A stretch of 64,000 bases of DNA from Flavobacteriales bacterium (GCA_002707525.1 PAND01000004.1:35746-99745); one strand, 5' to 3'; counted from the first letter of the stretch, positions 17,754 through 27,130 are shown. A program made the numbers and translations. The notes: generated from the letters alone by a model not told the origin.

Positions 17754-20700
17754 CTACTCTATAATTTCCCAGCCCTTGGCCAACAAAGGTTCGGCCTTTT
17801 TATACTTTACATTTTGAACTTCTCCCGTAGAAGCATTCCGTATGGATACCGCATCATTACGACCATAACTTTTCCCTGTATTCACTACAGGAGAAGGCTT
17901 GCGAGATTGTCCTGCTGCCATTGGCTGGCCCTGTGATTGGCGAGACTGTTGTGAAGACCCGCCCTCATTTCTTCCCTCCTGCAACTTAGGCTGCTTGGGC
18001 ACATTTGCGGGCGCTCTTCGAACTTGAGATGGATTATTCTCAGGTAAATTACCACGGAATAAAAAGCTCACTATTTCTTGATTTACCTTACTTACCAAAC
18101 CTTTAAAAAGCTCAAACGATTCGAATTTGTAAATCAATAGCGGATCTTTTTGCTCGTAAACAGCGCCTTGAACACTTTGTCGCAAATCATCCATGGCACG
18201 GAGATGGTTTTTCCATTCGTCATCAATAATAGCAATTGAAATACCTTTCTCTACATCTGAAATTAAACTCCGACCCTCAGATTCTATAACATCGTGCAAT
18301 ACACTAGTGACCTGCATTGCTTTTCTGCCATCTGTGATTGGAACAAGAATTTTATCAAAGCTGTTCTTGGGATCGTCATAAACTTGTTTGAAGATTGGCA
18401 TTGCCGCGGTAGAAATACGCGTGCTTTTTTCACCGTAAAACTTAGTGGATTGTTCAAACAGATTATTACAAACCGGTTCAAATTCACCGTTCACAAATTC
18501 GTCCGCAATCATATCTGGTTCAAAAGCAAATGTGCGCAAGAAATCCAGTTTGAAATTTTCGAAATCTTTTGATGGCTGATACGCTTCAACCAAATCGGCC
18601 AAGGTATCGTACATCATATTGGCAATATCCACCTTGATTCGTTCTCCTTTCAAGGCGTTAGAGCGACGTCTGTAAATAACCGTGCGCTGGCTATTCATCA
18701 CGTCATCATACTCAAGTAATCGTTTTCTTGTACCAAAGTTGTTTTCCTCAACTTTTTTCTGGGCACGCTCAATACTCTTACTAACCATGCTGTGCTGAAT
18801 AACCTCGCCTTCTTCTAGGCCTAATCTGTCCATTAAACCAGCTATACGCTCAGAATTGAAAAGACGCATAAGCTTGTCTTCTAGTGAGACAAAAAACTGT
18901 GAGGATCCCACATCCCCTTGACGACCGGCGCGTCCTCTAAGCTGACGATCAACACGACGACTATCGTGGCGCTCTGTGCCAATAATAGCCAACCCACCTG
19001 AAGATTTTGCTTCATCGCTAAGTTTAATATCCGTACCACGTCCCGCCATATTCGTCGCAATGGTTACCATACCAGGCTTACCAGCCTCTGCGATAACCTC
19101 AGCTTCTTTTTGATGCATCTTTGCATTGAGTACTTGGTGAGGAACCTTTCTTATTTTTAATGCACGACTCAGTAATTCAGAAATTTCTACAGAGGTAGTA
19201 CCAACAAGAATAGGTCGACCGGCATCTCTCAATTTTGAAATTTCTTCAATTACGGCATTATACTTTTCACGATTGGTTTTATACACAAAGTCCTCACGAT
19301 CGTCTCGTGCAATTGGACGATTGGTTGGAATAACAACAACTTCTAGTTCATAAATTTCCCAGAATTCACCGGCTTCCGTTTCGGCTGTTCCGGTCATTCC
19401 TGCAAGCTTATGGTACATCCGGAAGTAATTCTGTAATGTGATCGTCGCATAGGTCTGAGTAGCCGCTTCAATTTTGACATTTTCCTTAGCTTCAATTGCC
19501 TGATGCAACCCGTCTGAGTACCTACGTCCTTCCATGATACGACCCGTTTGCTCATCTACGATTTTCACTTTGTTGTCCATGATGACATACTCCGTATCCT
19601 TCTCAAATAAAGCATAGGCTTTAAGTAGCTGATTTACGGTGTGAATACGCTCACTCTTGACGCCATAGTCGCGCATGATTTCATCCTTTTGCTCGGCTTT
19701 CTTTTCAGCAGAAACATCAAGGTCTTCCAAAGCACTCAATTCAGCAGTAATATCCGGCATCACAAAGAAATCCTTGGCAGTGCTCTTGGAAATTAAGTCA
19801 ATTCCCATACCGGTTAAATCTATCTGATTATTCTTTTCTTCAATGGTGAAAAACAAATCCTCATCAATGAGCTTCATTTTTTTACCCTGCTCTTGAAGGT
19901 AAACCCCTTCTGTTTTCTGAAGCAGTGTTTTCATACCATCTTGTGAGAGAAACTTGATTAACGGCTTTGACTTGGGTAACCCACGGTATGCGCGAAGTAG
20001 TTTCACACCACCTTCATCTGTTTCTCCCTCTGCGATCATTTTTTTCGCATCTGTCAATTCCTTTTGAACTAGGTTTTTTTGAGCGGTCATTAATGACTCA
20101 ACGAATCCTTTGAGTTCGTTAAACTCGTGCTGATCTCCTTTAGGGGTTGGACCTGATATAATTAATGGTGTTCTCGCATCATCAATAAGAACGCTATCTA
20201 CCTCATCCACAATAGCAAAATGATGACCTCTTGTTTGCACTCGATCCTCGTCCCTACGGGCCATATTATCTCGCAAATAATCAAACCCGAATTCATTGTT
20301 GGTTCCATACGTTATGTCGCTGTAATATGCAGCACGACGCTCCTCAGAATTAGCTTGATGTTTATCAATACAATCAATGGTCAATCCGTGGAAATTGAAT
20401 AATGGCGCCATCCATTCGCAATCGCGTTTCGCCAAGTAATCGTTTACAGTAACTACATGAACCCCTCTGCCAGCAAGAGCGTTTAAATAGACAGGAAGGG
20501 TAGCAACAAGTGTTTTACCCTCTCCTGTCTGCATCTCCGCTATTTTTCCCTCGTGAAGGACTGTACCGCCAATGAGCTGTACGTCATAATGCACCATATT
20601 CCAAGTGATGTCTCCACCCGCTGCTTTCCAGGAATTTGCATAGACTACCTCTTCGCCTTCAATGGAAATATGTTGAAATTTGGAAGCTAGCTCCTTATCT

Positions 20701-21095
20701 AATGCTGTCGCCGTTGCTCGTACCTCTCCGGACATGAATCGCTTTGCAGTTTCTCTTACCACGGCAAAAGCTTCGGGATGTACTTCCAAAAGTATACGCT
20801 CAATCTCTTGTATTGCATCTGCTTCTAACGCTTCAATCTGCTCGTACAAAGGCTCGCGAGCATCATAGTTCTCAGTAGCTTCAATCTGCTCATGTAATGA
20901 CAACTTTTGTGCCTCAAGACTTGATGTAGCGTCATCTATGGCTGCCCTAAACGCCAAGGTCTTTTGACGAAGATCATCATTCGAAAGTGACTCTATAGAT
21001 TCAGTGAAAGAGTTTACTGCATCAACAAAAGGTTGAAGCTTCTTTAAATCGCGGTCGCTTTTAGAGCCGACAAGTTTTGATATAAATTTCAGCAT
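17754..21095 (-). CDS. secA: Preprotein translocase ATPase SecA
   Basis: 1113 aa. ATP-driven motor that pushes unfolded preproteins through SecYEG. Walker A is in MQTGEGKTLVATLP, the DEAD-like motif in VDEVDSVLIDDARTPLIISG, helicase motif V in ATNMAGRGTDIKL and motif VI in RQLRGRAGRQGD. It is longer than the E. coli protein (901 aa) through insertions in the nucleotide-binding and cross-linking regions, usual in Bacteroidota. The C-terminal tail keeps a YGRND start but lacks the Cys-x-Cys zinc ligands; instead it has AVSIRNASTGEVQNVKYKKAE. It leads an operon with an MMPL exporter, rfbA and a prenyl synthase. Confidence 0.97.
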   Translation of the reverse strand: MLKFISKLVGSKSDRDLKKLQPFVDAVNSFTESIESLSNDDLRQKTLAFRAAIDDATSSLEAQKLSLHEQIEATENYDAREPLYEQIEALEADAIQEIERILLEVHPEAFAVVRETAKRFMSGEVRATATALDKELASKFQHISIEGEEVVYANSWKAAGGDITWNMVHYDVQLIGGTVLHEGKIAEMQTGEGKTLVATLPVYLNALAGRGVHVVTVNDYLAKRDCEWMAPLFNFHGLTIDCIDKHQANSEERRAAYYSDITYGTNNEFGFDYLRDNMARRDEDRVQTRGHHFAIVDEVDSVLIDDARTPLIISGPTPKGDQHEFNELKGFVESLMTAQKNLVQKELTDAKKMIAEGETDEGGVKLLRAYRGLPKSKPLIKFLSQDGMKTLLQKTEGVYLQEQGKKMKLIDEDLFFTIEEKNNQIDLTGMGIDLISKSTAKDFFVMPDITAELSALEDLDVSAEKKAEQKDEIMRDYGVKSERIHTVNQLLKAYALFEKDTEYVIMDNKVKIVDEQTGRIMEGRRYSDGLHQAIEAKENVKIEAATQTYATITLQNYFRMYHKLAGMTGTAETEAGEFWEIYELEVVVIPTNRPIARDDREDFVYKTNREKYNAVIEEISKLRDAGRPILVGTTSVEISELLSRALKIRKVPHQVLNAKMHQKEAEVIAEAGKPGMVTIATNMAGRGTDIKLSDEAKSSGGLAIIGTERHDSRRVDRQLRGRAGRQGDVGSSQFFVSLEDKLMRLFNSERIAGLMDRLGLEEGEVIQHSMVSKSIERAQKKVEENNFGTRKRLLEYDDVMNSQRTVIYRRRSNALKGERIKVDIANMMYDTLADLVEAYQPSKDFENFKLDFLRTFAFEPDMIADEFVNGEFEPVCNNLFEQSTKFYGEKSTRISTAAMPIFKQVYDDPKNSFDKILVPITDGRKAMQVTSVLHDVIESEGRSLISDVEKGISIAIIDDEWKNHLRAMDDLRQSVQGAVYEQKDPLLIYKFESFELFKGLVSKVNQEIVSFLFRGNLPENNPSQVRRAPANVPKQPKLQEGRNEGGSSQQSRQSQGQPMAAGQSRKPSPVVNTGKSYGRNDAVSIRNASTGEVQNVKYKKAEPLLAKGWEIIE

Positions 21096-21123
21096 TTGGC
21101 TGGGTGTATCTTAAAATAGTCCA

Positions 21124-21154
21124 CAAAAATAATAGGTATCCAAGGTTGTACAAG
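21124..21154 (-). promoter_or_regulatory. Promoter of the secA operon
   Basis: On the minus strand a CTTG (21151-21154) is followed after exactly 19 bp by TATTTTTG (21124-21131), matching the Bacteroidota consensus TTTG-N19-TAnnTTTG. The expected transcription start is about 20 bp before the secA ATG. Confidence 0.6.
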
Positions 21155-21500
21155 GTGTTATGCGCTAAAAAAGCGCCAAATAGCATGTAATGAATAAAAA
21201 TTGGACACTATGGCAGTGCAGAAGCGGAAGTTAAGCCAAAAATAGTAGTTGTACAGCAGGTTCCTAAAAAGAAAAAAGGGGAATTTGGAAGCATTTCCTA
21301 GTATTAAAAATCGACTCAATAACACTTCGAAAATTCTGCCAAATAGCCCCTAGAACCTATCACAGAAGCATGAAAAGAAAGAACCACCAATCTTTACATA
21401 CAGATGCAAATATAAAAGGTTTTTGAGTAAGTGTCCAAATAACACTAAGTTTATTTTTTAACCTAAAGCATTTTATACCTTCCTTCCGAAGCACATTCTT
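21155..21500. other. Non-coding spacer with inverted repeats and a possible gene remnant
   Basis: The largest non-coding stretch of the window. It holds a short hairpin (GCGCT at 21162-21166 pairing with AGCGC at 21172-21176). A 9-bp inverted repeat, TTGGACACT near 21204 and AGTGTCCAA near 21429, bounds about 230 bp. Just inside the left copy an open frame from about 21197 to 21301 encodes about 34 plausible residues (IKIGHYGSAEAEVKPK then IVVVQQVPKKKKGEFG) but has no good start codon and follows a stop directly. No tRNA or known RNA was recognised. Confidence 0.35.
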
Positions 21501-21508
21501 TATTTTTG
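21501..21508 (+). promoter_or_regulatory. Promoter -7 box for ridA-ileS
   Basis: TATTTTTG matches TAnnTTTG, 20 bp before the ridA ATG. No clear -33 element. Confidence 0.45.
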
Positions 21509-21528
21509 CAGCCATAAAATGTCCGACT

Positions 21529-21960
21529 ATGTCCGATTCAAATAAAATATCTACCTCCTCAGCCCCAAAACCCGTTGGGTTATATCCTCACGCAAGAAAA
21601 GTAGGAGATTTGCTTTTTTTGTCCGGTGTAGGGCCCCGTACAGCAGGCAGTGATGCCAATGACAGTGGTGTTCCAGGTTTGGAATTAGACCACAATGGGA
21701 ATTTTCTATCATTTGACTTTGAAGCGCAAGTGCATAGTGTTTTTGCGAATGTGAAAGCTATTTTAGAAGCAAGTGACTCCTCTTGGGATAAACTTATTGA
21801 TGTAACCGTATTTCTTGTTGATATGAAGCGTGACTTCCACACCTTTAATCGAATTTATGCTCAATATTTTTCAGAGAATCAACCTTGCAGAACCACAGTT
21901 GAAATCAATAGTCTGCCAACACCTATAGCAATTGAACTTAAGTGCATTGCCACCGTATAA
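21529..21960 (+). CDS. RidA-family deaminase, 2-aminomuconate-deaminase-like
   Basis: 143 aa. RidA (YjgF/YER057c/UK114) fold. PVGLYPHARKVGDLLFLSGVGPR and the C-terminal QPCRTTVEINSLPTPIAIELKCIA closely resemble the subgroup annotated as 2-aminomuconate deaminase (AmnD) rather than the short housekeeping RidA. The conserved Arg in PCRTTVE is the usual substrate-carboxylate contact. The function could be imine/enamine hydrolysis in general or a step in tryptophan/3-hydroxyanthranilate breakdown. It starts at the ATG at 21529 and ends 7 bp before ileS, so they are probably co-transcribed. Confidence 0.82.
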   Translation: MSDSNKISTSSAPKPVGLYPHARKVGDLLFLSGVGPRTAGSDANDSGVPGLELDHNGNFLSFDFEAQVHSVFANVKAILEASDSSWDKLIDVTVFLVDMKRDFHTFNRIYAQYFSENQPCRTTVEINSLPTPIAIELKCIATV

Positions 21961-21967
21961 AAACCCA

Positions 21968-24900
21968 ATGAGTACATTCCCAGAATATTCACATTTAGAT
22001 TTAGCTGCTATTCACAAAGCCGTGCTCGAGCGTTGGAAAGCAGAAAACGTATTTGAACAAACGCTCTCTAAGCGTCAAGGAGCAGAACCTTGGATTTTCT
22101 TTGAAGGACCGCCAAGCGCCAATGGTTTGCCTGGAATACATCATGTGATGGGTCGCTCTCTCAAGGACGTCTTCTGTAGATACAAAACGCAACAAGGATA
22201 CCTGGTAGATCGCAAAGCTGGTTGGGATACTCATGGACTTCCAGTTGAATTAGGGGTAGAAAAAGAATTGGGAATTACCAAAGAGGATATTGGCAACAAA
22301 ATTTCAATTGAAGAATACAACGATGCCTGTAAAGAAGCAGTAATGCGTTATACGGGTATTTGGAAGGACCTTACTGATCAGATGGGGTATTGGGTAGATT
22401 TAGACGATCCTTACGTAACCTATGATTCTAAATACATGGAAAGCGTTTGGTGGCTGCTTTCTGAATTATACAATAAGGACCTTATCTACAAAGGATATAC
22501 CATTCAACCATATTCACCGAAGGCTGGAACTGGTCTTAGTTCTCATGAGCTAAACCAACCGGGATGCTACAGGAATGTTAAAGACCACACCGTTGTTGCG
22601 CAATTTAAGATGGTTGCCTCTGAGCAAACTAAGGCTTTATTTGGTACGGAAGATGCGCATTTTTTAGCTTGGACAACCACACCGTGGACTTTACCGTCAA
22701 ATACGGCATTAACCGTAGGTCCTAAAATTGAATACGCATTGGTAAAAACCTTCAACCAATACACTTTTGAGCCAGTCAACATTATTGCAGCATCTGCATT
22801 ACTCGTGGATCTATTTGGTAAAAAATTCGTGGAAGGCGATATCAATTCCTACCAAAGCGGGGATAAACAAATTCCTTATCAGGTGCTAAATACTGTGCAA
22901 GGGAGAGACCTTGTTGGTATTAAGTACGAGCAGCTGTTGAAATACGCGCTACCACATGAGCGGCCAGAGGATGCTTTTCAGATTATTCCCGGAGATTTTG
23001 TGACAACAGAGGACGGGACGGGTATTGTACATACTGCCCCAACCTTTGGAGCAGATGACGCCAAAGTGGCGGCAGATGCAGGTGTACCTGCGCTCCTTGT
23101 ATTAGATGAGAATGACCATTTAGTGCCATTAGTAGACTTGCGAGGTAAATTCAGACCAGAATTAGCTGACCCAATGTTTGGCTTAGGAGATGAATATATC
23201 AAGGCAGAATACCTTACAGACAATGAAAAAGAGCGCTCGTTCCTTGAACAGAAGGAGAAACTCAAGCCAATCATTCCAGAATTAAAAGCTTATTTAAGCG
23301 TGGATGAGCGCATTGCACTGAAGTTAAAACTGGAGAACAAGGCCTTCAAGATTGAGAAGTACGAGCATAGTTATCCGCACTGCTGGCGCACAGACAAACC
23401 TATTTTATATTACCCTCTTGACAGCTGGTTTATTAAATCCACTTCAAACAAAGACCAGATGATTGCTTTGAATAAAACAATCAACTGGAAGCCTGCCTCA
23501 ACTGGAACAGGACGATTCGGGAATTGGCTTGAAAACTTGAACGATTGGAATTTGAGCCGTTCAAGATTTTGGGGAATACCTCTCCCCATTTGGAGCTCAG
23601 AAGACGGTGATGAACATATTTGTATTGGCAGCGTAGAAATGTTGCAATCGGAAATTAGAAAGTCAATAGATGCCGGTCATATGGACCATAATCCACTGGA
23701 AAGTTTCGTTGCAGGTGATATGAGCAAAACGAACTATGATAAAATTGATCTTCATCGTCATATCATGGACCAAGTTGTTTTGACTAGTCCTACGGGTAAA
23801 TTAATGCACCGCGAAAGTGACTTGATTGATGTCTGGTTTGATAGCGGCTCAATGCCCTATGCTCAATGGCACTACCCGTTCGAAAACAAAGATAAGATTG
23901 ATGATGAAGGAGCCTATCCAGCCAATTTTATTGCTGAAGGAGTAGATCAAACTCGTGGTTGGTTTTTCACACTGCACGCCATCTCTTCAATGGTTTTCAA
24001 TAAAGTAGCTTATAAAAACGTCATCTCAAATGGGCTGGTTTTAGATAAAAACGGCATGAAAATGTCGAAAAGATTAGGCAACGCCGTTGATCCTTTTGAA
24101 ACCATGGATAAATACGGTGCGGATGCGCTCCGTTGGTACATGCTTACCAACGCCTCACCATGGGACAATCTTAGGTTTGACATGGACGGTCTAGAAGAAG
24201 TTCGTCGTAAATTCTTTGGCACTTTACACAATACCTACGCCTTCTTTGCCTTATATGCTAACGTAGATGGTTTTCAGTTTAAGGAGGCTCCTATCCCCGT
24301 ATTGGATCGACCAGAAATGGATCAGTGGATTCTGTCTGAACTAAATAGCTTAATAGCACAGGTGGTCAATGGTATGGAGGCTTTTGAACCTACACGCGCT
24401 TTCCGACCCATTCAAGAGTTTACCACTGAAAAACTGTCCAATTGGTACGTTAGGCTCGGACGACGTAGATTCTGGAAAGGCCATTATGAGGCAGATAAAA
24501 TAAGTGCGTACCAAACCCTATGGACGTGTTTAGAAACCCTGAGCCGTTTGATGGCACCATTGGCACCGTTTTATGCGGACCGATTATATCAAGATCTTCA
24601 TGAAGGTGTGGTTTTGAAAGCAGAAAACAGTGTTCATTTAACGCAATACCCATCAAGTAATTCAGCTCTCATCCATTCTGAACTTGAGCATAAAATCAAC
24701 ACCGCGCGGAAATTAACTTCGTTGGTTTTAAGTATTCGCAAAAAGGAAAATTTAAAAGTTAGACAGCCGCTTGCGCGAGTTCTCGTTCCAGCTTTGAGCA
24801 ACAGGGATGAGGAAGTATTGAACAGTATTAAAGACCTCTTACTCGCAGAAGTCAATGTGAAATCTCTGGAAGTCATAGCACCAGATGCCGGGGTTTTTAT

Positions 24901-25414
24901 AAAGAAAGTTAGGCCCAATTTTAAGGCTTTAGGACCTAAGGTAGGTCGCCACATGAAAGCCGTAAAAGCTTTCATTGAAGGCATGGGGTCCGCCAGCATA
25001 GAAACCTTTGAAAGTGAAGGTGAGGTCACCTTTGAAGACCAAGGTCAAAATATCACCATACAAATAGAAGATTGTGAAGTGGTAACGGAAGACATACCCG
25101 GGATGTTAGTTGCAACCGGAGATGGATTAACCGTAGCATTAGACGCAGAATTGACGGACGAATTACGCAATGAAGGATTGGCAAGAGAATTAGTGAATAG
25201 ACTTCAGAATTTACGTAAAGCCACGGGGTTGGATGTAGTTGATAGGATATCTGTTACTATTCAATCTGAAAAAAGCCTTGCTACGAATCTGGAAAGTTTT
25301 GTAGCTTACATAAAAGATGAAGTACTCGCAGACGAAATATTGTGGGGCGAAACCAAGGAAAATGAAACGGAGGTAGAAGGGTACAAGGTTTGTGTTTCTA
25401 TTTCAAAGATTTAA
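21968..25414 (+). CDS. ileS: Isoleucyl-tRNA synthetase
   Basis: 1148 aa. Charges tRNA-Ile; class I synthetase with a large editing domain. The HIGH-type motif is in GPPSANGLPGIHHVMGR and the KMSKS-type motif in KMSKRLGN. The editing domain carries LAWTTTPWTLPSNTAL. The length and the GLPGIHH form agree with the long Bacteroidota version. I chose the ATG at 21968 (MSTFPEYSHL); an earlier in-frame start at 21932 would overlap ridA. It leads into dksA-like and lspA genes; ileS-lspA linkage is common across bacteria. Confidence 0.97.
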   Translation: MSTFPEYSHLDLAAIHKAVLERWKAENVFEQTLSKRQGAEPWIFFEGPPSANGLPGIHHVMGRSLKDVFCRYKTQQGYLVDRKAGWDTHGLPVELGVEKELGITKEDIGNKISIEEYNDACKEAVMRYTGIWKDLTDQMGYWVDLDDPYVTYDSKYMESVWWLLSELYNKDLIYKGYTIQPYSPKAGTGLSSHELNQPGCYRNVKDHTVVAQFKMVASEQTKALFGTEDAHFLAWTTTPWTLPSNTALTVGPKIEYALVKTFNQYTFEPVNIIAASALLVDLFGKKFVEGDINSYQSGDKQIPYQVLNTVQGRDLVGIKYEQLLKYALPHERPEDAFQIIPGDFVTTEDGTGIVHTAPTFGADDAKVAADAGVPALLVLDENDHLVPLVDLRGKFRPELADPMFGLGDEYIKAEYLTDNEKERSFLEQKEKLKPIIPELKAYLSVDERIALKLKLENKAFKIEKYEHSYPHCWRTDKPILYYPLDSWFIKSTSNKDQMIALNKTINWKPASTGTGRFGNWLENLNDWNLSRSRFWGIPLPIWSSEDGDEHICIGSVEMLQSEIRKSIDAGHMDHNPLESFVAGDMSKTNYDKIDLHRHIMDQVVLTSPTGKLMHRESDLIDVWFDSGSMPYAQWHYPFENKDKIDDEGAYPANFIAEGVDQTRGWFFTLHAISSMVFNKVAYKNVISNGLVLDKNGMKMSKRLGNAVDPFETMDKYGADALRWYMLTNASPWDNLRFDMDGLEEVRRKFFGTLHNTYAFFALYANVDGFQFKEAPIPVLDRPEMDQWILSELNSLIAQVVNGMEAFEPTRAFRPIQEFTTEKLSNWYVRLGRRRFWKGHYEADKISAYQTLWTCLETLSRLMAPLAPFYADRLYQDLHEGVVLKAENSVHLTQYPSSNSALIHSELEHKINTARKLTSLVLSIRKKENLKVRQPLARVLVPALSNRDEEVLNSIKDLLLAEVNVKSLEVIAPDAGVFIKKVRPNFKALGPKVGRHMKAVKAFIEGMGSASIETFESEGEVTFEDQGQNITIQIEDCEVVTEDIPGMLVATGDGLTVALDAELTDELRNEGLARELVNRLQNLRKATGLDVVDRISVTIQSEKSLATNLESFVAYIKDEVLADEILWGETKENETEVEGYKVCVSISKI

Positions 25415-25458
25415 TTAAATTCGTGCCTTTCTATCCTACACAGTAAATTATTTTGAAC

Positions 25459-25842
25459 ATGTCAGATCAAGCAAAAACAAAATACAATGATGATGAATTG
25501 GCCGAATTCAGGGCAATCATTGAAGAAAAAATCGCAAAGTCGGAAGAAGATTTAGCACTTCTTCGCGAGCAGTTTGCAAACGATATGAATAATGGCACAG
25601 ACGATACCTCTCCTCAATTCAAATCCTTTGAAGAGGGTTCTATCACAATGAGCAAGGAGAGAAACTCTCAACTAGCATCTCGTCAAGAGAAATTTATTCG
25701 CGATTTAAAAAATGCAATTGTTCGTATTGAGAATAAAACTTACGGTATTTGTAGAGTTACAGGAAAGTTAATTGAAGCTGATAGACTTAAATTAGTTCCT
25801 CATGCTACATTAAGCATGGAAGCCAAACTCAATCAGCGTTGA
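25459..25842 (+). CDS. TraR/DksA-type transcriptional regulator without a complete zinc finger
   Basis: 127 aa. A charged coiled-coil hairpin (about residues 8-90) is followed by the globular DksA-like tip YGICRVTGKLIEADRLKLVPHATLSMEAK. DksA proteins bind the RNA polymerase secondary channel and, with ppGpp, adjust stable RNA promoters (family knowledge). The classical protein has four zinc Cys; here only one Cys (in ICRV) remains, which is usual in Bacteroidota homologues. I chose ATG 25459; a TTG two codons upstream is also in frame. The stop overlaps the TTG start of lspA. Confidence 0.88.
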   Translation: MSDQAKTKYNDDELAEFRAIIEEKIAKSEEDLALLREQFANDMNNGTDDTSPQFKSFEEGSITMSKERNSQLASRQEKFIRDLKNAIVRIENKTYGICRVTGKLIEADRLKLVPHATLSMEAKLNQR

Positions 25843-26426
25843 GAAAAGCGACTATAATTGTCTTATCCGTAATACTTTTTGACCAAATAGTAAAGCTTTG
25901 GATAAAGAGCACGATGTATCTTGGACAGAGCTTCGAGATAACTCCTTGGTTCTATATTCATTTTACCGAAAACCCAGGAATGGCCTTTGGATTGGAGTTG
26001 GGTGGAGTCACTGGGAAGTTGGCTTTGACCATTTTCAGAATCATTGCCATTATTGGCATCTTCTATTGGTTGAGATCTACAATCAAATCGGGAAGCACGA
26101 ATGTTGCTGTTTGGGGTATAAGTCTTATACTAGCAGGCGCCATAGGCAATGTCTTAGATAGCTTGTATTATGGACTCATATTCTCTGATTCTTTAGGGAG
26201 GGTTGCAGAATTTATGCCGGAAGCAGGAGGATATGCTCCGGTGTTACAAGGTAAAGTAGTAGACATGCTCTACTTCCCATTATATGACGGCAATCTTCCC
26301 GAATGGTTACCCATTTGGGGCGGTAATTATTTTACTTTTTTTAGACCCATTTTCAATATTGCAGATACAGCAATATCCACCGGCGTTGGCCTTCTTTTTG
26401 TCTTTCAAAGAAGCGTTTTTAAATAA
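25839..26426 (+). CDS. lspA: Lipoprotein signal peptidase (signal peptidase II)
   Basis: 195 aa. Inner-membrane aspartyl protease that cuts prolipoproteins before the lipidated Cys. Four hydrophobic helices are seen. The catalytic Asp residues are in GNVLDSLYYG and FNIADTAIS. It is longer than the E. coli enzyme (164 aa) by a loop between the third and fourth helices, as usual in Bacteroidota. Start is a TTG at 25839 that overlaps the TGA of the preceding gene (TTGA), implying coupled translation. The stop overlaps the pdeM-like ATG by one base. Confidence 0.93.
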   Translation: MRKATIIVLSVILFDQIVKLWIKSTMYLGQSFEITPWFYIHFTENPGMAFGLELGGVTGKLALTIFRIIAIIGIFYWLRSTIKSGSTNVAVWGISLILAGAIGNVLDSLYYGLIFSDSLGRVAEFMPEAGGYAPVLQGKVVDMLYFPLYDGNLPEWLPIWGGNYFTFFRPIFNIADTAISTGVGLLFVFQRSVFK

Positions 26427-27130
26427 TGAATCAGTGGCTGGACTATTCGTTCGGTGGCCAATCTTGTCGCTTGTACTTTGATGGTTCAATGTACGTGAAA
26501 CAACTTAATACAATATTCATTTCTGATCTGCATCTTGGCAAAGGCAGTCAATTTCGTAAAGAGGGAATCCCAACTCCAGTTGCAGTTCATAAAAAAGGCA
26601 TGCAGCGGCTTAAAGTAGCAATCGATAGACATACTACTTCCAATGTTGTTTTTCTAGGTGACCTCTTTGATGGATATCAAAATAAAGAAACTGTTGATCT
26701 AAAAAGACTAATTCAAGAAGAACCAAACCGTACATTTACTTTAGTAAAAGGAAACCACGACTTTGACCTACCCAATTGGACCGACCTGAAGATTGTTGAC
26801 ATCTTAGAACTAGGGGATTTCATTTGTATACACGAACCACCTGGTTCTAATTTCAAGAAGAACACACCGTTCCAATTAGATGCTGCCCGAGCAACATTAC
26901 CAGGTTTAGAGCATGGAAAGGTTCTGTTGTGTGGCCATCTCCATCCGGGAGCTACATTAAAAGGGAAAGGCAGATTCAGAGTAAAAATGAAAGCATTTTT
27001 CTTCAACGAATGGATTGGTATTTTACCTGCTTTTGGCGCATTAACTGGTCATCATTCCCTGGGAGAAGCGGGCCATTATTTTGGAATAATAGAGAATCAA
27101 ATTACAGAACTTGGAAATTGGTCGGAATGA
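26426..27130 (+). CDS. pdeM: PdeM-type metallophosphoesterase (DNA damage response endonuclease family)
   Basis: 234 aa. A calcineurin-like fold with all metal motifs: FISDLHLGKGSQFRKEGIP, GDLFDG, KGNHD, IHEPPG and CGHLHPG. This arrangement is that of the family named ligase-associated DNA damage response endonuclease PdeM. In many bacteria it sits beside an ATP-dependent DNA ligase and an Lhr-like helicase; here it is separated from these and joined to lspA, so involvement in DNA repair is inferred from family only. The ATG overlaps the lspA stop by one base. Confidence 0.85.
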   Translation: MNQWLDYSFGGQSCRLYFDGSMYVKQLNTIFISDLHLGKGSQFRKEGIPTPVAVHKKGMQRLKVAIDRHTTSNVVFLGDLFDGYQNKETVDLKRLIQEEPNRTFTLVKGNHDFDLPNWTDLKIVDILELGDFICIHEPPGSNFKKNTPFQLDAARATLPGLEHGKVLLCGHLHPGATLKGKGRFRVKMKAFFFNEWIGILPAFGALTGHHSLGEAGHYFGIIENQITELGNWSE

